From contig JAFAEZ010000025.1 in NCBI GenBank assembly GCA_023423775.1, forward strand, positions 1 to 8,219: 8,219 bases of DNA, read 5' to 3'. How positions within the stretch are numbered: the first letter of the stretch is position 1; every line of letters starts with the position of its first letter. Shown here in pieces: positions 1-6,470 of the stretch. Both the position numbers and the translations under genes were made by a program. This stretch comes from Pseudomonadota bacterium. GTDB lineage: Bacteria; Pseudomonadota; Alphaproteobacteria; Sphingomonadales; Sphingomonadaceae. The notes below the pieces were generated by a model. The model did no database searches. It was not told where the DNA came from and was given only the letters and a program-made list of their open reading frames with translations.

Positions 1-2385
1 TTGTTCGTGCTGGGCTCGGCCGCGACGGCGGCCTTGCTGGCATCCGATCTGCCCGCGGCCGCGCCGCTGTCGCGGACGCGGCGGGCGGCCGGCGCCGGGC
101 TCGCCGCGCCGATCGAGATCGTCGACGATCGCTGGGGCGTTCCCCACATCCGCGCGCAATCGATCCCCGACGCCTTTTTCGGCCAGGGCTACGTCGTCGC
201 ACGCGACCGCCTGTTCCAGATCGATCTTGCCCACCGCCGCGAGCTCGGCCGGATGGCGGAGGCGTTCGGTTCCGAATTCGCGCGCCACGACGCGGTCGCG
301 CGCTTGTTCCTGTTCCGCGGCGATCTCGACGCCGAGCTCGCGCGCGTGCCGGATCATATCCTCGCCTGCGCCCGCGCCTATGTCGCCGGAATCAACGCGC
401 GCATCGACGAGGTCGCGGCAGACCCCGCTTTGCTGCCGCTCGAATATGGCATCCTGGGCGTCCAGCCGCTGAAATGGCAATTGAGCGATCTCGTGCTCAC
501 CCGCGGCGGGTCGTTCGGCAGCGTCGGTGATGAGATCCGCCGGGCCCGCCTGGCTGGCCTTGGCCTGCTCGAGCTCGACGCGATCGTCGCGCCGCTGCGA
601 CCGTCCTGGCCGCTGCGCGTTCCCGACGGGCTCGACGCGGCCGCCGTCTCCGAGGCCGATCTGGGCGTGTTGCGGCTGGGCGGGCTGCCGTTCGGAGCGC
701 TCGTCCCCGATCCCGAGCCCGATCCTGCCCAGGGCAGCGGGCCCTCGCTCGCCGCGCTCGCCGCGCTGGAGCGCGCCAATGCCGGCAGCAACGCCTGGAC
801 GGTCGGGCCGCAGCGCAGCGCAACCGGACGCCCGATCCTCGCGAACGATCCCCATCTCGGCATCGGCGGCTTCGGCCCGCGCCATGTCGCGCATCTCAGC
901 GCGCCCGGCCTCGACGTGATCGGCGGCGGCGCGCCGGGCCTGCCGGGTATCATGCAGGGCCACACCGACCGCTTCGCGTTCGGCCGCACCAATTTCCACA
1001 TCGACCAGGAAGACCTGTTCGTCCTCGAACTCCACCCGGACGATCCCGAGCGCTACCGCCACGACGGCACATGGCGGCGGTTCGACAAGGTCGAGGTCTC
1101 GATCCCGGTCAAGGGCGCGCCGCCCCATCGCGCCACGCTGCGCTATGCCGCCCAAGGCCCGGTAGTCTCGCACGATCCCGCCCGCCGCCGCGCCACCGCT
1201 CTGGCCGCAATCGAGCTGCAGCCGGGTGCGAGCGGCGCCTTCGCGATGATCGCGATCAACCTCGCCCGCGACTGGGAGAGCCTGCGCGAGGCCGCCTTCC
1301 GCTTCCATCCCTCGCCGACCAATTTCCATTATGCCGATGTGGACGGCAATCACGGCTGGCAGGTGATCGGCTTCGCCCCGGTCCGCAAGAAGGGCGACGG
1401 CCTGATGCCGGTGCCCGGCGACGGCCGCTACGACTGGACCGGGATGCGCGACTTCCGCTCGCTGCCCAACGAGTACAACCCGGCCAAGGGCTGGTTCGCA
1501 TCGGCCAACCAGAACAATCTGCCCGAAGGCTGGCCGCGCGACCGGATTCCGGCTTTCTCGTTCCGCGACCCCTATCGCTACGATCGCATTGCCGACGTGC
1601 TCGCGGCGCAGCCCAGGCACCGCATCGCCGACAGCCTCGCTCTGCTGGAGGACACTTTGTCGATGCCGGCGCGCCAGCTCGTCGCCCTGCTTCCGGAAAA
1701 GGCCTCGGCCGAAGCCGCGCCCGCGCTCGCCATGCTGCGCGGCTGGGACGGGCGGCTGGAAGCCGACAGCGGCCCGGCTGCGCTCTACCAGATCCTGTGG
1801 CGCGACCTCGGCAAGCGCATGCTGGCGGCGATCATCCCCGCCCAAGCGCGCGAACTGGTCGACGAGATCGCGCCGTGGGTGCTGCTCGGCCTGCTCGCCA
1901 AGCCGGACGCACGGCTCGGTCCCGATCCGGAGGCCGCGCGCGACGCGATGCTCGACGCCGCGCTCGCCACGGCCTGGGCCAGCGCCCGCGAGCAGCTCGG
2001 CCCCGACCCCGCCGCCTGGCGCTGGGGCAGCCTCCACCAGGTCCGCATCCAGCATCCGCTCTCGCGCATCCCCGCCATCGCCAAGGCCTTCCCGCCGATC
2101 GAGGGCGGGGGCTCGGGCGGCGATTCCTACACGGTGATGGCGCGGTGGGTGCGCGGCGCGCCGTCGTGGAACGTGGCCGGCGGCGCCTCCTATCTGCAGG
2201 TGATCGACGTCGGCAATTGGGACGCGTCTTTGATGCTCAACCTGCCCGGCAATTCCAACGACCCGCGCTCGCCCCATTATCGCGACTTCTACGCGCCGTG
2301 GATCAAAGGCGAGATGCAGCCCATGCCGTTCAGCCGCGCAGCGGTCGACTCTCAGGCCGCTGGACGGACGATCCTTCAGCCCTGA
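1..2385 (+). CDS. Penicillin acylase family protein (peptidase S45), probably 5'-truncated by the window
   Basis: N-terminal-nucleophile hydrolase of the penicillin/acyl-homoserine-lactone acylase family, which cleaves amide bonds after self-processing into alpha and beta chains in the periplasm. Numbering is from base 1. The alpha-chain motif DRWGVPHIRA is at about 42-51. The processing and catalytic site is GSNAW with Ser263 as presumed nucleophile. It is followed by the family-typical LANDPHL (280-286), GAPGLPGIMQGHTDRFAFGRTN (about 313-334, quoted with its usual spacing) and PTNFHYADVDGN, where Asn441 is a candidate oxyanion-hole residue. The C-terminus has GNSNDPRSPHYRDFY. About 795 residues fits the family. 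The first codons read FVLGSAATAALLA, the hydrophobic core of a signal peptide with no basic n-region, so the real start (perhaps Tat-type with twin Arg) is likely just upstream and TTG at base 1 is only the window edge. The substrate (beta-lactam, AHL or other amide) cannot be read from sequence. Confidence 0.92.
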   Translation: MFVLGSAATAALLASDLPAAAPLSRTRRAAGAGLAAPIEIVDDRWGVPHIRAQSIPDAFFGQGYVVARDRLFQIDLAHRRELGRMAEAFGSEFARHDAVARLFLFRGDLDAELARVPDHILACARAYVAGINARIDEVAADPALLPLEYGILGVQPLKWQLSDLVLTRGGSFGSVGDEIRRARLAGLGLLELDAIVAPLRPSWPLRVPDGLDAAAVSEADLGVLRLGGLPFGALVPDPEPDPAQGSGPSLAALAALERANAGSNAWTVGPQRSATGRPILANDPHLGIGGFGPRHVAHLSAPGLDVIGGGAPGLPGIMQGHTDRFAFGRTNFHIDQEDLFVLELHPDDPERYRHDGTWRRFDKVEVSIPVKGAPPHRATLRYAAQGPVVSHDPARRRATALAAIELQPGASGAFAMIAINLARDWESLREAAFRFHPSPTNFHYADVDGNHGWQVIGFAPVRKKGDGLMPVPGDGRYDWTGMRDFRSLPNEYNPAKGWFASANQNNLPEGWPRDRIPAFSFRDPYRYDRIADVLAAQPRHRIADSLALLEDTLSMPARQLVALLPEKASAEAAPALAMLRGWDGRLEADSGPAALYQILWRDLGKRMLAAIIPAQARELVDEIAPWVLLGLLAKPDARLGPDPEAARDAMLDAALATAWASAREQLGPDPAAWRWGSLHQVRIQHPLSRIPAIAKAFPPIEGGGSGGDSYTVMARWVRGAPSWNVAGGASYLQVIDVGNWDASLMLNLPGNSNDPRSPHYRDFYAPWIKGEMQPMPFSRAAVDSQAAGRTILQP

Positions 2386-2394
2386 TGCCGTACC

Positions 2395-3594
2395 TTACTG
2401 CGCCAGCGCCTCGCACAGCCGGTCGGTGGCGAGCGCGATCCGCGATTCCGCCGTGTCGCGGTTGGAGGGATCGTTGCGCACGCCGCGCGTCTCGGTGTTG
2501 AACGCGAGCAGGCTGCCGGCCCGCTGGTCGGGGCACAGGCTGAGATAGGCGCGGAAGCCGTTCTGGTCACCATTGTGGCCGACGAAGCGGACCGGGCCGG
2601 CGGCGTCGACGAAGAAGGACAGGCCGACCTGCGTGGTCTCGGCCATCCGCCCCTGCGTGAAATCGTCGCCGGCGGGCAGCTGCGGCCGCCACATCTCTTG
2701 GAGCGAGGCGCGTTTCAGCACGAGGTCGTAATCCGCCTGCCGCGCCGGATCGCCGAGCAGGAACGCGACGTAGCGCGCCATGTCCGGCATCGGGGCGTTG
2801 AGCCCGCCGTTCGAGACGGTGACGCCGGTATCGACGTCGAACGGCGCCGCCGTGCGCTTGCCGTCGCGGATGTAGTAGGAATGGGCGCGGTGCTTCAGCA
2901 GGTGCGGCGGCGTGCGGTCGAAATAGCTGGCGTGCATGCCCAAAGGCCGCAGGATGTTCTTGTCGACATAGACTTCGAAATCCTCGCCCGACAGCCGCTC
3001 GATCACCTGCCCGAGATAGACGATGCCCGGATTGGAGTAAGAGTAGCGCGAGCCCGGCTGGAACTGGACCTCGGTATAAGGAAGCATCGCCTCGAGCTGC
3101 GCCCAGCCCGGCGGCTCGAACGGCTGCCATTCCTGTTCGCGCCATGGCCAGGTGCCGTTGCGGAAGCCGGCGCTGTGGCTCATCAGCTGCCGCAATGTGA
3201 TCGCGCCCGTATCGCCGAACGGATTGTGGACGCGGGCGAGCTCGGGCACGTAGCGCGTGATCGGATCGTCGAGCGAGAGCAGGCCGCGGTCGCGCAGCTG
3301 CATGATCGCGATTCCCGTCATCGTCTTGGTGATCGAGGCCCAATGATAGATGGTCCGCGCGTCGACCGGCACGCGGGCGTCCGCGTCCTGCAAGCCGAGG
3401 TGGTCGGCGGCGACCGTGCGCCCGCCGCGGACGAAGTAGAAGCTGCTGCCGGCGATTCCCGCCTGCTGCGTCTCGGCGCGGTGCAGCGCGCGGAACTCGC
3501 CTAACGCCTGCGCGAACGCGCGCTCCCCCGCCTGCGCCGGACCCGCAGCGAGCGACGCGGCCACCAGAGCCAAAGCAGCAAACCGAACCGGCAT
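2395..3594 (-). CDS. Secreted serine hydrolase, class C beta-lactamase / AmpC-like family
   Basis: A 399-residue protein of the beta-lactamase-related (Pfam Beta-lactamase) family, which covers esterases, D-amino-acid peptidases and class C-like enzymes. The start is ATG at 3594, preceded by a purine-rich GGGGGGAGAG ribosome site. It opens a clean Sec signal peptide (MPVR, hydrophobic core, cleavage near AQA-GE, residues 20-24). Longer in-frame starts up to 3648 add an Arg-rich leader and are unlikely. Visible active-site motifs are Ser87-I-T-Lys90 (SxxK nucleophile and base), Tyr186-S-Asn188 (YxN), and His340-N-Gly342 in place of the KTG box, a variant common in esterase-like members. LMSHSAGF (137-144) is also family-typical. 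The stop lies 9 bp from the converging acylase stop. The gene is the last of a minus-strand run. True beta-lactamase activity is not implied; a periplasmic esterase or peptidase is equally possible. Confidence 0.92.
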   Translation of the reverse strand: MPVRFAALALVAASLAAGPAQAGERAFAQALGEFRALHRAETQQAGIAGSSFYFVRGGRTVAADHLGLQDADARVPVDARTIYHWASITKTMTGIAIMQLRDRGLLSLDDPITRYVPELARVHNPFGDTGAITLRQLMSHSAGFRNGTWPWREQEWQPFEPPGWAQLEAMLPYTEVQFQPGSRYSYSNPGIVYLGQVIERLSGEDFEVYVDKNILRPLGMHASYFDRTPPHLLKHRAHSYYIRDGKRTAAPFDVDTGVTVSNGGLNAPMPDMARYVAFLLGDPARQADYDLVLKRASLQEMWRPQLPAGDDFTQGRMAETTQVGLSFFVDAAGPVRFVGHNGDQNGFRAYLSLCPDQRAGSLLAFNTETRGVRNDPSNRDTAESRIALATDRLCEALAQ

Positions 3595-3626
3595 GGATCT
3601 CTCCCCCCTGTGTCGCGCCACGCTAG

Positions 3627-3643
3627 CCGCGCCGGCCGCGCGG
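3627..3643 (-). other. GC-rich hairpin between the DUF1905 and serine hydrolase genes
   Basis: Perfect 6-bp inverted repeat CCGCGC / GCGCGG with a 5-nt loop, in the 58-bp gap between two minus-strand genes. There is no following T-run, so it is not a canonical intrinsic terminator. It could be an attenuator or mRNA-processing structure, or chance in a very GC-rich gap. Confidence 0.3.
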
Positions 3644-3652
3644 GGCAAACCG

Positions 3653-3982
3653 TCAGGCCAGCGTCAGCCTTAGCTGGACCGCGTCGCCGGCGCCGATTCC
3701 CTCGGCGCGGCAGACGGCTTTCTTAACCGGCAGGAACCAGCCGCCGTCCTTCTGCGGGAAGACCGAGGTCGACCAGCGGCTGGCGCCGAGCGCGACATCG
3801 ACCCTGACCGATCCGAAGCCGCGGCGGCGGCCGGTCTCGAGGCGGCGGACCAGAGCGTGCGCGGCGATCGCCTCGGCGGCCTCGCCCTCGATCCGGACAT
3901 AGGCCATCTCGCCATGGCCCTCGGCATGCCAGGCCCGCAGCGGCGCCGCGACGGGAACGATGGTGACGTCGGTCGGGAGCAT
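3653..3982 (-). CDS. DUF1905 domain protein
   Basis: A small cytoplasmic protein, 109 residues from the ATG at 3982. It matches the DUF1905 pattern as I know it: an early YVRI strand (28-31), GFGSVRV (55-61), then SVFPQKDGGWFLPVKKAV (73-90) and a closing GDAVQLRL (99-106). The family is a small beta-rich fold of unknown biochemical role, often found alone or beside YdeI-type domains. No signal peptide or membrane helix is seen. TTG codons at 4000 and 4006 could extend it by 6 or 8 residues. None of the candidate starts has a good Shine-Dalgarno sequence; ATG is chosen by default. It lies 40 bp downstream of the TM2 gene and 58 bp upstream of the serine hydrolase gene, all on the minus strand, which suggests co-transcription. 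Confidence 0.85.
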   Translation of the reverse strand: MLPTDVTIVPVAAPLRAWHAEGHGEMAYVRIEGEAAEAIAAHALVRRLETGRRRGFGSVRVDVALGASRWSTSVFPQKDGGWFLPVKKAVCRAEGIGAGDAVQLRLTLA

Positions 3983-4022
3983 GGCCGGAGCCTGCGCCAA
4001 CCCCAAGCCCCGCGCAACCGAC

Positions 4023-4466
4023 CTAGGCCTTGCGGGGGTAGCGCGCCTCGAACTCGCCGTGCGACATCATCAGGTAGCGCAGCATGTCGACCAGCGCCCA
4101 CGGCACCGAGACCAGCAACCCCACCACGCTCATGCTCAGCACCAGCATCGCGATCCCGGAGCCGATCCGCCCCAGATAGAAACGGTGGATTCCGAGCGGG
4201 CCGAGCGCGAAGGCGAGCAAGGCGGCAACGAACTTGTTGCGGTCGGCGGGGCCGGCCGCGGGCCTGGACACGACCGGCGCCGTCCCCGGCACCGGGAAGA
4301 TGGTGAGCGCCCGGTTGGCCTCGGGCTCGAAGTCGACCAGCATGCCGACCGCCGGCTCGCCGCGCTCGGCCCAGTCGTCGGGCTTGAAGCGGTAGCGGCG
4401 GCCGTCGTCGCCCGCGATCACGCCCTCGCCCGCCCGCGTGTCCACCCCGAGTACCTGTCCGCGCAT
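4023..4466 (-). CDS. TM2 domain membrane protein with N-terminal OB/cold-shock-like domain
   Basis: 147 residues from ATG 4466, a start fixed by an AGGGGAG ribosome site a few bases upstream; a longer in-frame start at 4643 would overlap the previous gene and reads as Arg-rich noise. Residues 1-60 have the layout of a cold-shock/OB fold (MRGQV opening, AGEGVIAGDDG, RRYRFK, VDFEP), but the aromatic RNA-binding motifs are degenerate (GEGV where CspA has GFGF). After a linker, residues 77-134 form a TM2 domain: RNKFVAALLAF, the signature LGIHRFYLGR (91-100), a second hydrophobic helix, then WALVDMLRYL (123-132). TM2 proteins are small two-helix membrane proteins of unclear role. The C-terminus is a short charged tail. 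It sits 83 bp downstream of the HTH gene and 40 bp before the DUF1905 gene. The OB assignment is by pattern only. Confidence 0.87.
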   Translation of the reverse strand: MRGQVLGVDTRAGEGVIAGDDGRRYRFKPDDWAERGEPAVGMLVDFEPEANRALTIFPVPGTAPVVSRPAAGPADRNKFVAALLAFALGPLGIHRFYLGRIGSGIAMLVLSMSVVGLLVSVPWALVDMLRYLMMSHGEFEARYPRKA

Positions 4467-4549
4467 AAAGCTCCCCTGATCGCCGGCCGGCATGTCGGCC
4501 CGCACAATTTGCCCGCGCCCGCCGCGCCGGGCAATGGGGCACGCGCCCT

Positions 4550-5503
4550 TCAGGTCCGGGATTTGCGTTTCGGACGCTCGGGCGGCGCCTCCGCAGCGGC
4601 CGCCGGCACCCAGTCGACCACGTCGGCCCCGGCGTCGGTCCACGACCGCTCGCCCTCGCGGAACGGCACGAACTCCTCCAGCGTCACCGCCGGCACCAGT
4701 TCGCCGCGATAACTGAGCTCGGAGCGGAAGAAGCTTGTCGCCGGATCGTCCTCGGCCGCGTTGGCCGCCGCAAGCCCGCCCTGCTCATAGGCCGCGGCGG
4801 CCTCGCGCGCCCGGGCCGCGCACGCCTCCAGCGCGGCGGAAATCTCCGCCTGCGCCTGCGGATCGAGCGCCACCCCCTCGAACCCCTCCAGCACCGCCGC
4901 CGCCGCGTCCGCCTTGTCGGCGCCCGCCTGCCCCGCGCCCGCCGCCGGCCCACTGATCACCGTCCGCACCGTCGTCGTCGACGCCTCCGCCGCCAAGCTC
5001 CCCTCCCGCGTGCGGGAGGGGCCGGGGGTGGGCATGTCGGAGGCCGCCGCCCCAGCGCTTGCCCGCGTCGAGAAATAGTTGATCGTCGTCCTTTTGCCCT
5101 GCGCGTCCTGGCCGTAATGGCGCAGGCAGAACATCAGCAAAGCGTCGTTGCGCTTGCGCCGGAACCCGAGCAGCTTGCCGGCGACGAACACCGGCACCAA
5201 TTGCCCCTCGATCGCCCGCTCGAAGGCGATGTCCTTCATCCGCTTGAGGCCGAAATCGAGTGCCGCCTCCCACGCCCGCCGGAACTCGTCGGCCCCGGCC
5301 GATCGGCGCAGCACATAGGCGTTCTCCGAAGACATGTTGGTCATCCGCGCCGCGCGCTCGACGCAGCCGGTATCGGCGAGCGCCTCGATGAACGCCTTCT
5401 GCCGCGCCGGCGTCCAGCCGTCATGCCGGTAGCGCCGCGGCACCGGCGTGAAGGCGGGCAAAGGCGGGCGCTCCTCGCGCGGAACGGGGACAGGGTTGCG
5501 CAT
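4550..5503 (-). CDS. Hypothetical protein with N-terminal HTH-like domain (terminase-small-subunit-like), function unknown
   Basis: 317 residues from ATG 5503, which is preceded by an excellent GAGGAGGAGAGAG ribosome site; an upstream TTG at 5530 is less likely. After a Pro-rich leader, residues about 30-68 (WTPARQKAFIEALADTG, then CVERAARMTNMSSENAYVL) read as a DNA-binding helix-turn-helix of the type seen in phage terminase small subunits and similar proteins. Residues 70-131 are charged and helical with an FRRKRNDALLMFCLRHYG segment. The second half is low-complexity and Ala/acidic-rich, with WTDAGADVVDWVP near a basic end (PKRKSRT). Residues about 157-168 are encoded by an inserted palindromic repeat (5000-5035). 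I recall similar unnamed proteins in sphingomonads; no function is established. No terminase large subunit or other phage gene is nearby, so a phage role is not supported here. First gene of the minus-strand run; a LexA-like box lies 73 bp upstream. Confidence 0.8.
   Translation of the reverse strand: MRNPVPVPREERPPLPAFTPVPRRYRHDGWTPARQKAFIEALADTGCVERAARMTNMSSENAYVLRRSAGADEFRRAWEAALDFGLKRMKDIAFERAIEGQLVPVFVAGKLLGFRRKRNDALLMFCLRHYGQDAQGKRTTINYFSTRASAGAAASDMPTPGPSRTREGSLAAEASTTTVRTVISGPAAGAGQAGADKADAAAAVLEGFEGVALDPQAQAEISAALEACAARAREAAAAYEQGGLAAANAAEDDPATSFFRSELSYRGELVPAVTLEEFVPFREGERSWTDAGADVVDWVPAAAAEAPPERPKRKSRT
5000..5035. repeat. Palindromic repeat inserted in a coding sequence
   Basis: Perfect 10-bp arms CCCCTCCCGC (5000-5009) and GCGGGAGGGG (5012-5021) around a GT centre, followed by a G-rich tail GCCGGGGGTGGGC. 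I recall this arrangement as a dispersed, usually intergenic, palindromic repeat in sphingomonads and other alphaproteobacteria. Here it stays in frame and supplies about 12 residues (MPTPGPSRTREG) of a linker. Confidence 0.7.
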
Positions 5504-5575
5504 CTCTCTCTCCTCCTCAGTCGGGACCAATCGACCAGCTTATGACTCCAGAGGGGGCGTGTAGGAAAGTTATTT

Positions 5576-5590
5576 GTTCACGAAATGTTC
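5576..5590. promoter_or_regulatory. Candidate LexA (SOS) operator, GTTC-N7-GTTC
   Basis: Two direct GTTC tetramers (5576-5579 and 5587-5590) separated by exactly 7 bases, matching the direct-repeat LexA box described for alphaproteobacteria such as Caulobacter, Rhodobacter and Sinorhizobium. It sits in the most A+T-rich part of the upstream region, 73 bp before the ATG of the minus-strand HTH gene. No clear -35/-10 pair could be assigned, and a chance match of eight fixed bases in a window of this size is possible. Confidence 0.45.
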
Positions 5591-5695
5591 CCGAGCGTAG
5601 CGCCGCCGACGGCAAAGGCGCCGCCGAAGCAGCGCGCAGAGAGAACATGAGCCGGCCAGCCTGCGCCTGAGCGGAGCGAGGGTGACAGGACTGAC

Positions 5696-5718
5696 GTCAC
5701 GGGATTCACTCCCGTGAC
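5696..5718. other. Perfect 9-bp stem-loop
   Basis: GTCACGGGA (5696-5704) and TCCCGTGAC (5710-5718) are exact inverted complements around the loop TTCAC. No T-run follows on either strand, so a factor-independent terminator is not indicated. It could be an operator-like dyad or the edge of a longer repeat, and it sits about 90 bp before the low-GC patch. Confidence 0.55.
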
Positions 5719-5807
5719 GGGGTCTTGCGTCTGCTTTGCGCCAATTGCCGCCATTCAGGCCGCTGTCGCAGGCGCCGGAAGCAGAGGTTCGTTCAGGCTT
5801 GCGAGCT

Positions 5808-5835
5808 ACGTCCGGTTACGACCCATTGCGGACAT
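5808..5835 (-). repeat. 28-bp palindromic repeat, copy A (inverted orientation)
   Basis: Arms ACGTCCG (5808-5814) and CGGACAT (5829-5835) pair with one mismatch. The asymmetric centre reads CGACCCATT, the reverse complement of the AATGGGTCG centre of copies C and D, so this copy is inverted. Its reverse complement matches copy D at 24 of 28 positions. It ends 24 bp before the ATG of the secreted four-cysteine protein. Confidence 0.8.
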
Positions 5836-5843
5836 TCGCTCGC

Positions 5844-5855
5844 GTGATAGATCAC
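5844..5855. promoter_or_regulatory. Small dyad immediately before a start codon
   Basis: GTGAT-AG-ATCAC, a perfect 5+5 dyad ending 4 bases before ATG 5860, where a ribosome site would be expected. Could be an operator or translational control element; short enough to be chance. Confidence 0.25.
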
Positions 5856-5859
5856 TTAG

Positions 5860-6345
5860 ATGAGGAGAGCAGTTACCGCGTTTGCGTCGTTCGCCTTGGT
5901 CGCGCTGGCGAGCCCGGCAATGGCTCAGGATGGCGATTGGTCCGATGGCGATGAAATCATCATGGGCGCGTGGTCGAACCCCGCAGACTGCAATCGCGGC
6001 AATGCTTTACATCTCGCATATTCCGCGTTTCTAGCGCGCTTCCAATCTCTCAAAGGTTCGTGTGTTGCGGTTGAAGGTTATTGGTATGGCCGAGCGCTCT
6101 TCGTGAGATCGCGCGACGCTCGGGCGGATCGGTCGAATGTTGCTCGCCACCCACGACATATACGGATTGGTCTCTATGCAAGACCCGAACTGGTAGAGAC
6201 GGCACCAGGCGCGCCAGAGCGTTATTTGGTCGTTGGACGGGTGGGTGAGTGCGAAACTCAACGGCCGGACGCGATGATGGTGATGGGCTATTGCCACTAT
6301 ACAGGTGGCCCGATCCTCTTGGTCTCGCAAGCCTTGAAACTCTGA
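5860..6345 (+). CDS. Secreted hypothetical protein with four cysteines
   Basis: 161 residues with a clear Sec signal peptide: MRRAV, a hydrophobic core, and cleavage near AMA-QD (residues 20-24). The mature part has four cysteines (C44, C68, C131, C145), an even number suited to two periplasmic disulfides. The pattern is beta-rich and OB-like by eye: GSCVAVEGYWYGRALF (66-81), IRIGLY (101-106), YLVVGRVGECE (122-132), then GYCHYTGGPILLVS (143-156). The GYCHYTGGP segment looks like a conserved motif I associate only vaguely with unnamed sphingomonad proteins. No named family is recognised. It is the first of three plus-strand genes in a lower-GC patch and lies between repeat copies A and B. The start lacks a recognisable Shine-Dalgarno sequence, but the signal peptide beginning right at this ATG supports it. 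Confidence 0.78.
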   Translation: MRRAVTAFASFALVALASPAMAQDGDWSDGDEIIMGAWSNPADCNRGNALHLAYSAFLARFQSLKGSCVAVEGYWYGRALFVRSRDARADRSNVARHPRHIRIGLYARPELVETAPGAPERYLVVGRVGECETQRPDAMMVMGYCHYTGGPILLVSQALKL

Positions 6346-6408
6346 ATCTCGATGGCAGCAATCCATCCCTTGCAGACGTTCCCGGCGGTCGCCGTCAATT
6401 TCCCGCTG

Positions 6409-6435
6409 ACGTCCGCTAAGGTTGAAGGCGGACAT
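6409..6435 (+). repeat. 27-bp palindromic repeat, copy B
   Basis: Arms ACGTCCGC (6409-6416) and GCGGACAT (6428-6435) pair with one mismatch; the centre TAAGGTTGAAG is a diverged, one-base-shorter version of the copy C centre. It begins 63 bp after the stop of the four-cysteine gene and ends 35 bp before the next ATG. Confidence 0.7.
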
Positions 6436-6470
6436 TGTGCCACCGCCTCCAGTCTGACACCTTAGCGCCC

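Larger units (their letters stand above)
5504..5859. other. Intergenic region without a convincing gene (356 bp)
   Basis: Divergent spacer between the minus-strand HTH gene and the plus-strand secreted protein. It holds an A+T-richer stretch with a GTTC-N7-GTTC box (5576-5590), a 9-bp perfect hairpin (5696-5718), the first copy of the ATGTCCG-type repeat (5808-5835) and a small dyad (5844-5855). An open frame over 5736-5954 runs through the repeat and overlaps the next gene, so I do not call it. Confidence 0.6.

Noticed and set aside
1..3. TTG at base 1 as the true start of the acylase
   Set aside because: The frame is open from the window edge and begins in the hydrophobic core of a signal peptide with no basic n-region, so the start is more likely upstream.
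2386..2394. Bidirectional terminator between the converging acylase and serine hydrolase genes
   Set aside because: The 9-bp gap and its edges show no stem-loop with a T-run on either strand.
1071..2501. Long plus-strand open frame (476 codons) overlapping the acylase
   Set aside because: Arg/Ala/Pro-rich out-of-frame translation of the acylase gene, which keeps its motifs across the whole region.
2575..3504. Long plus-strand open frame (309 codons) opposite the serine hydrolase
   Set aside because: Antisense shadow: the minus-strand frame has a signal peptide and all three active-site motifs, while this one has no recognisable family and is a GC-rich frame artefact.
4550..5503. Phage terminase small subunit as a firm call
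   Set aside because: Only the HTH-like N-terminal region resembles one; no large terminase, portal, capsid or integrase gene is in the window.
5736..5954. Small plus-strand open frame starting at a TTG
   Set aside because: It runs through repeat copy A, overlaps the four-cysteine gene in another frame, and has no ribosome site or motif.
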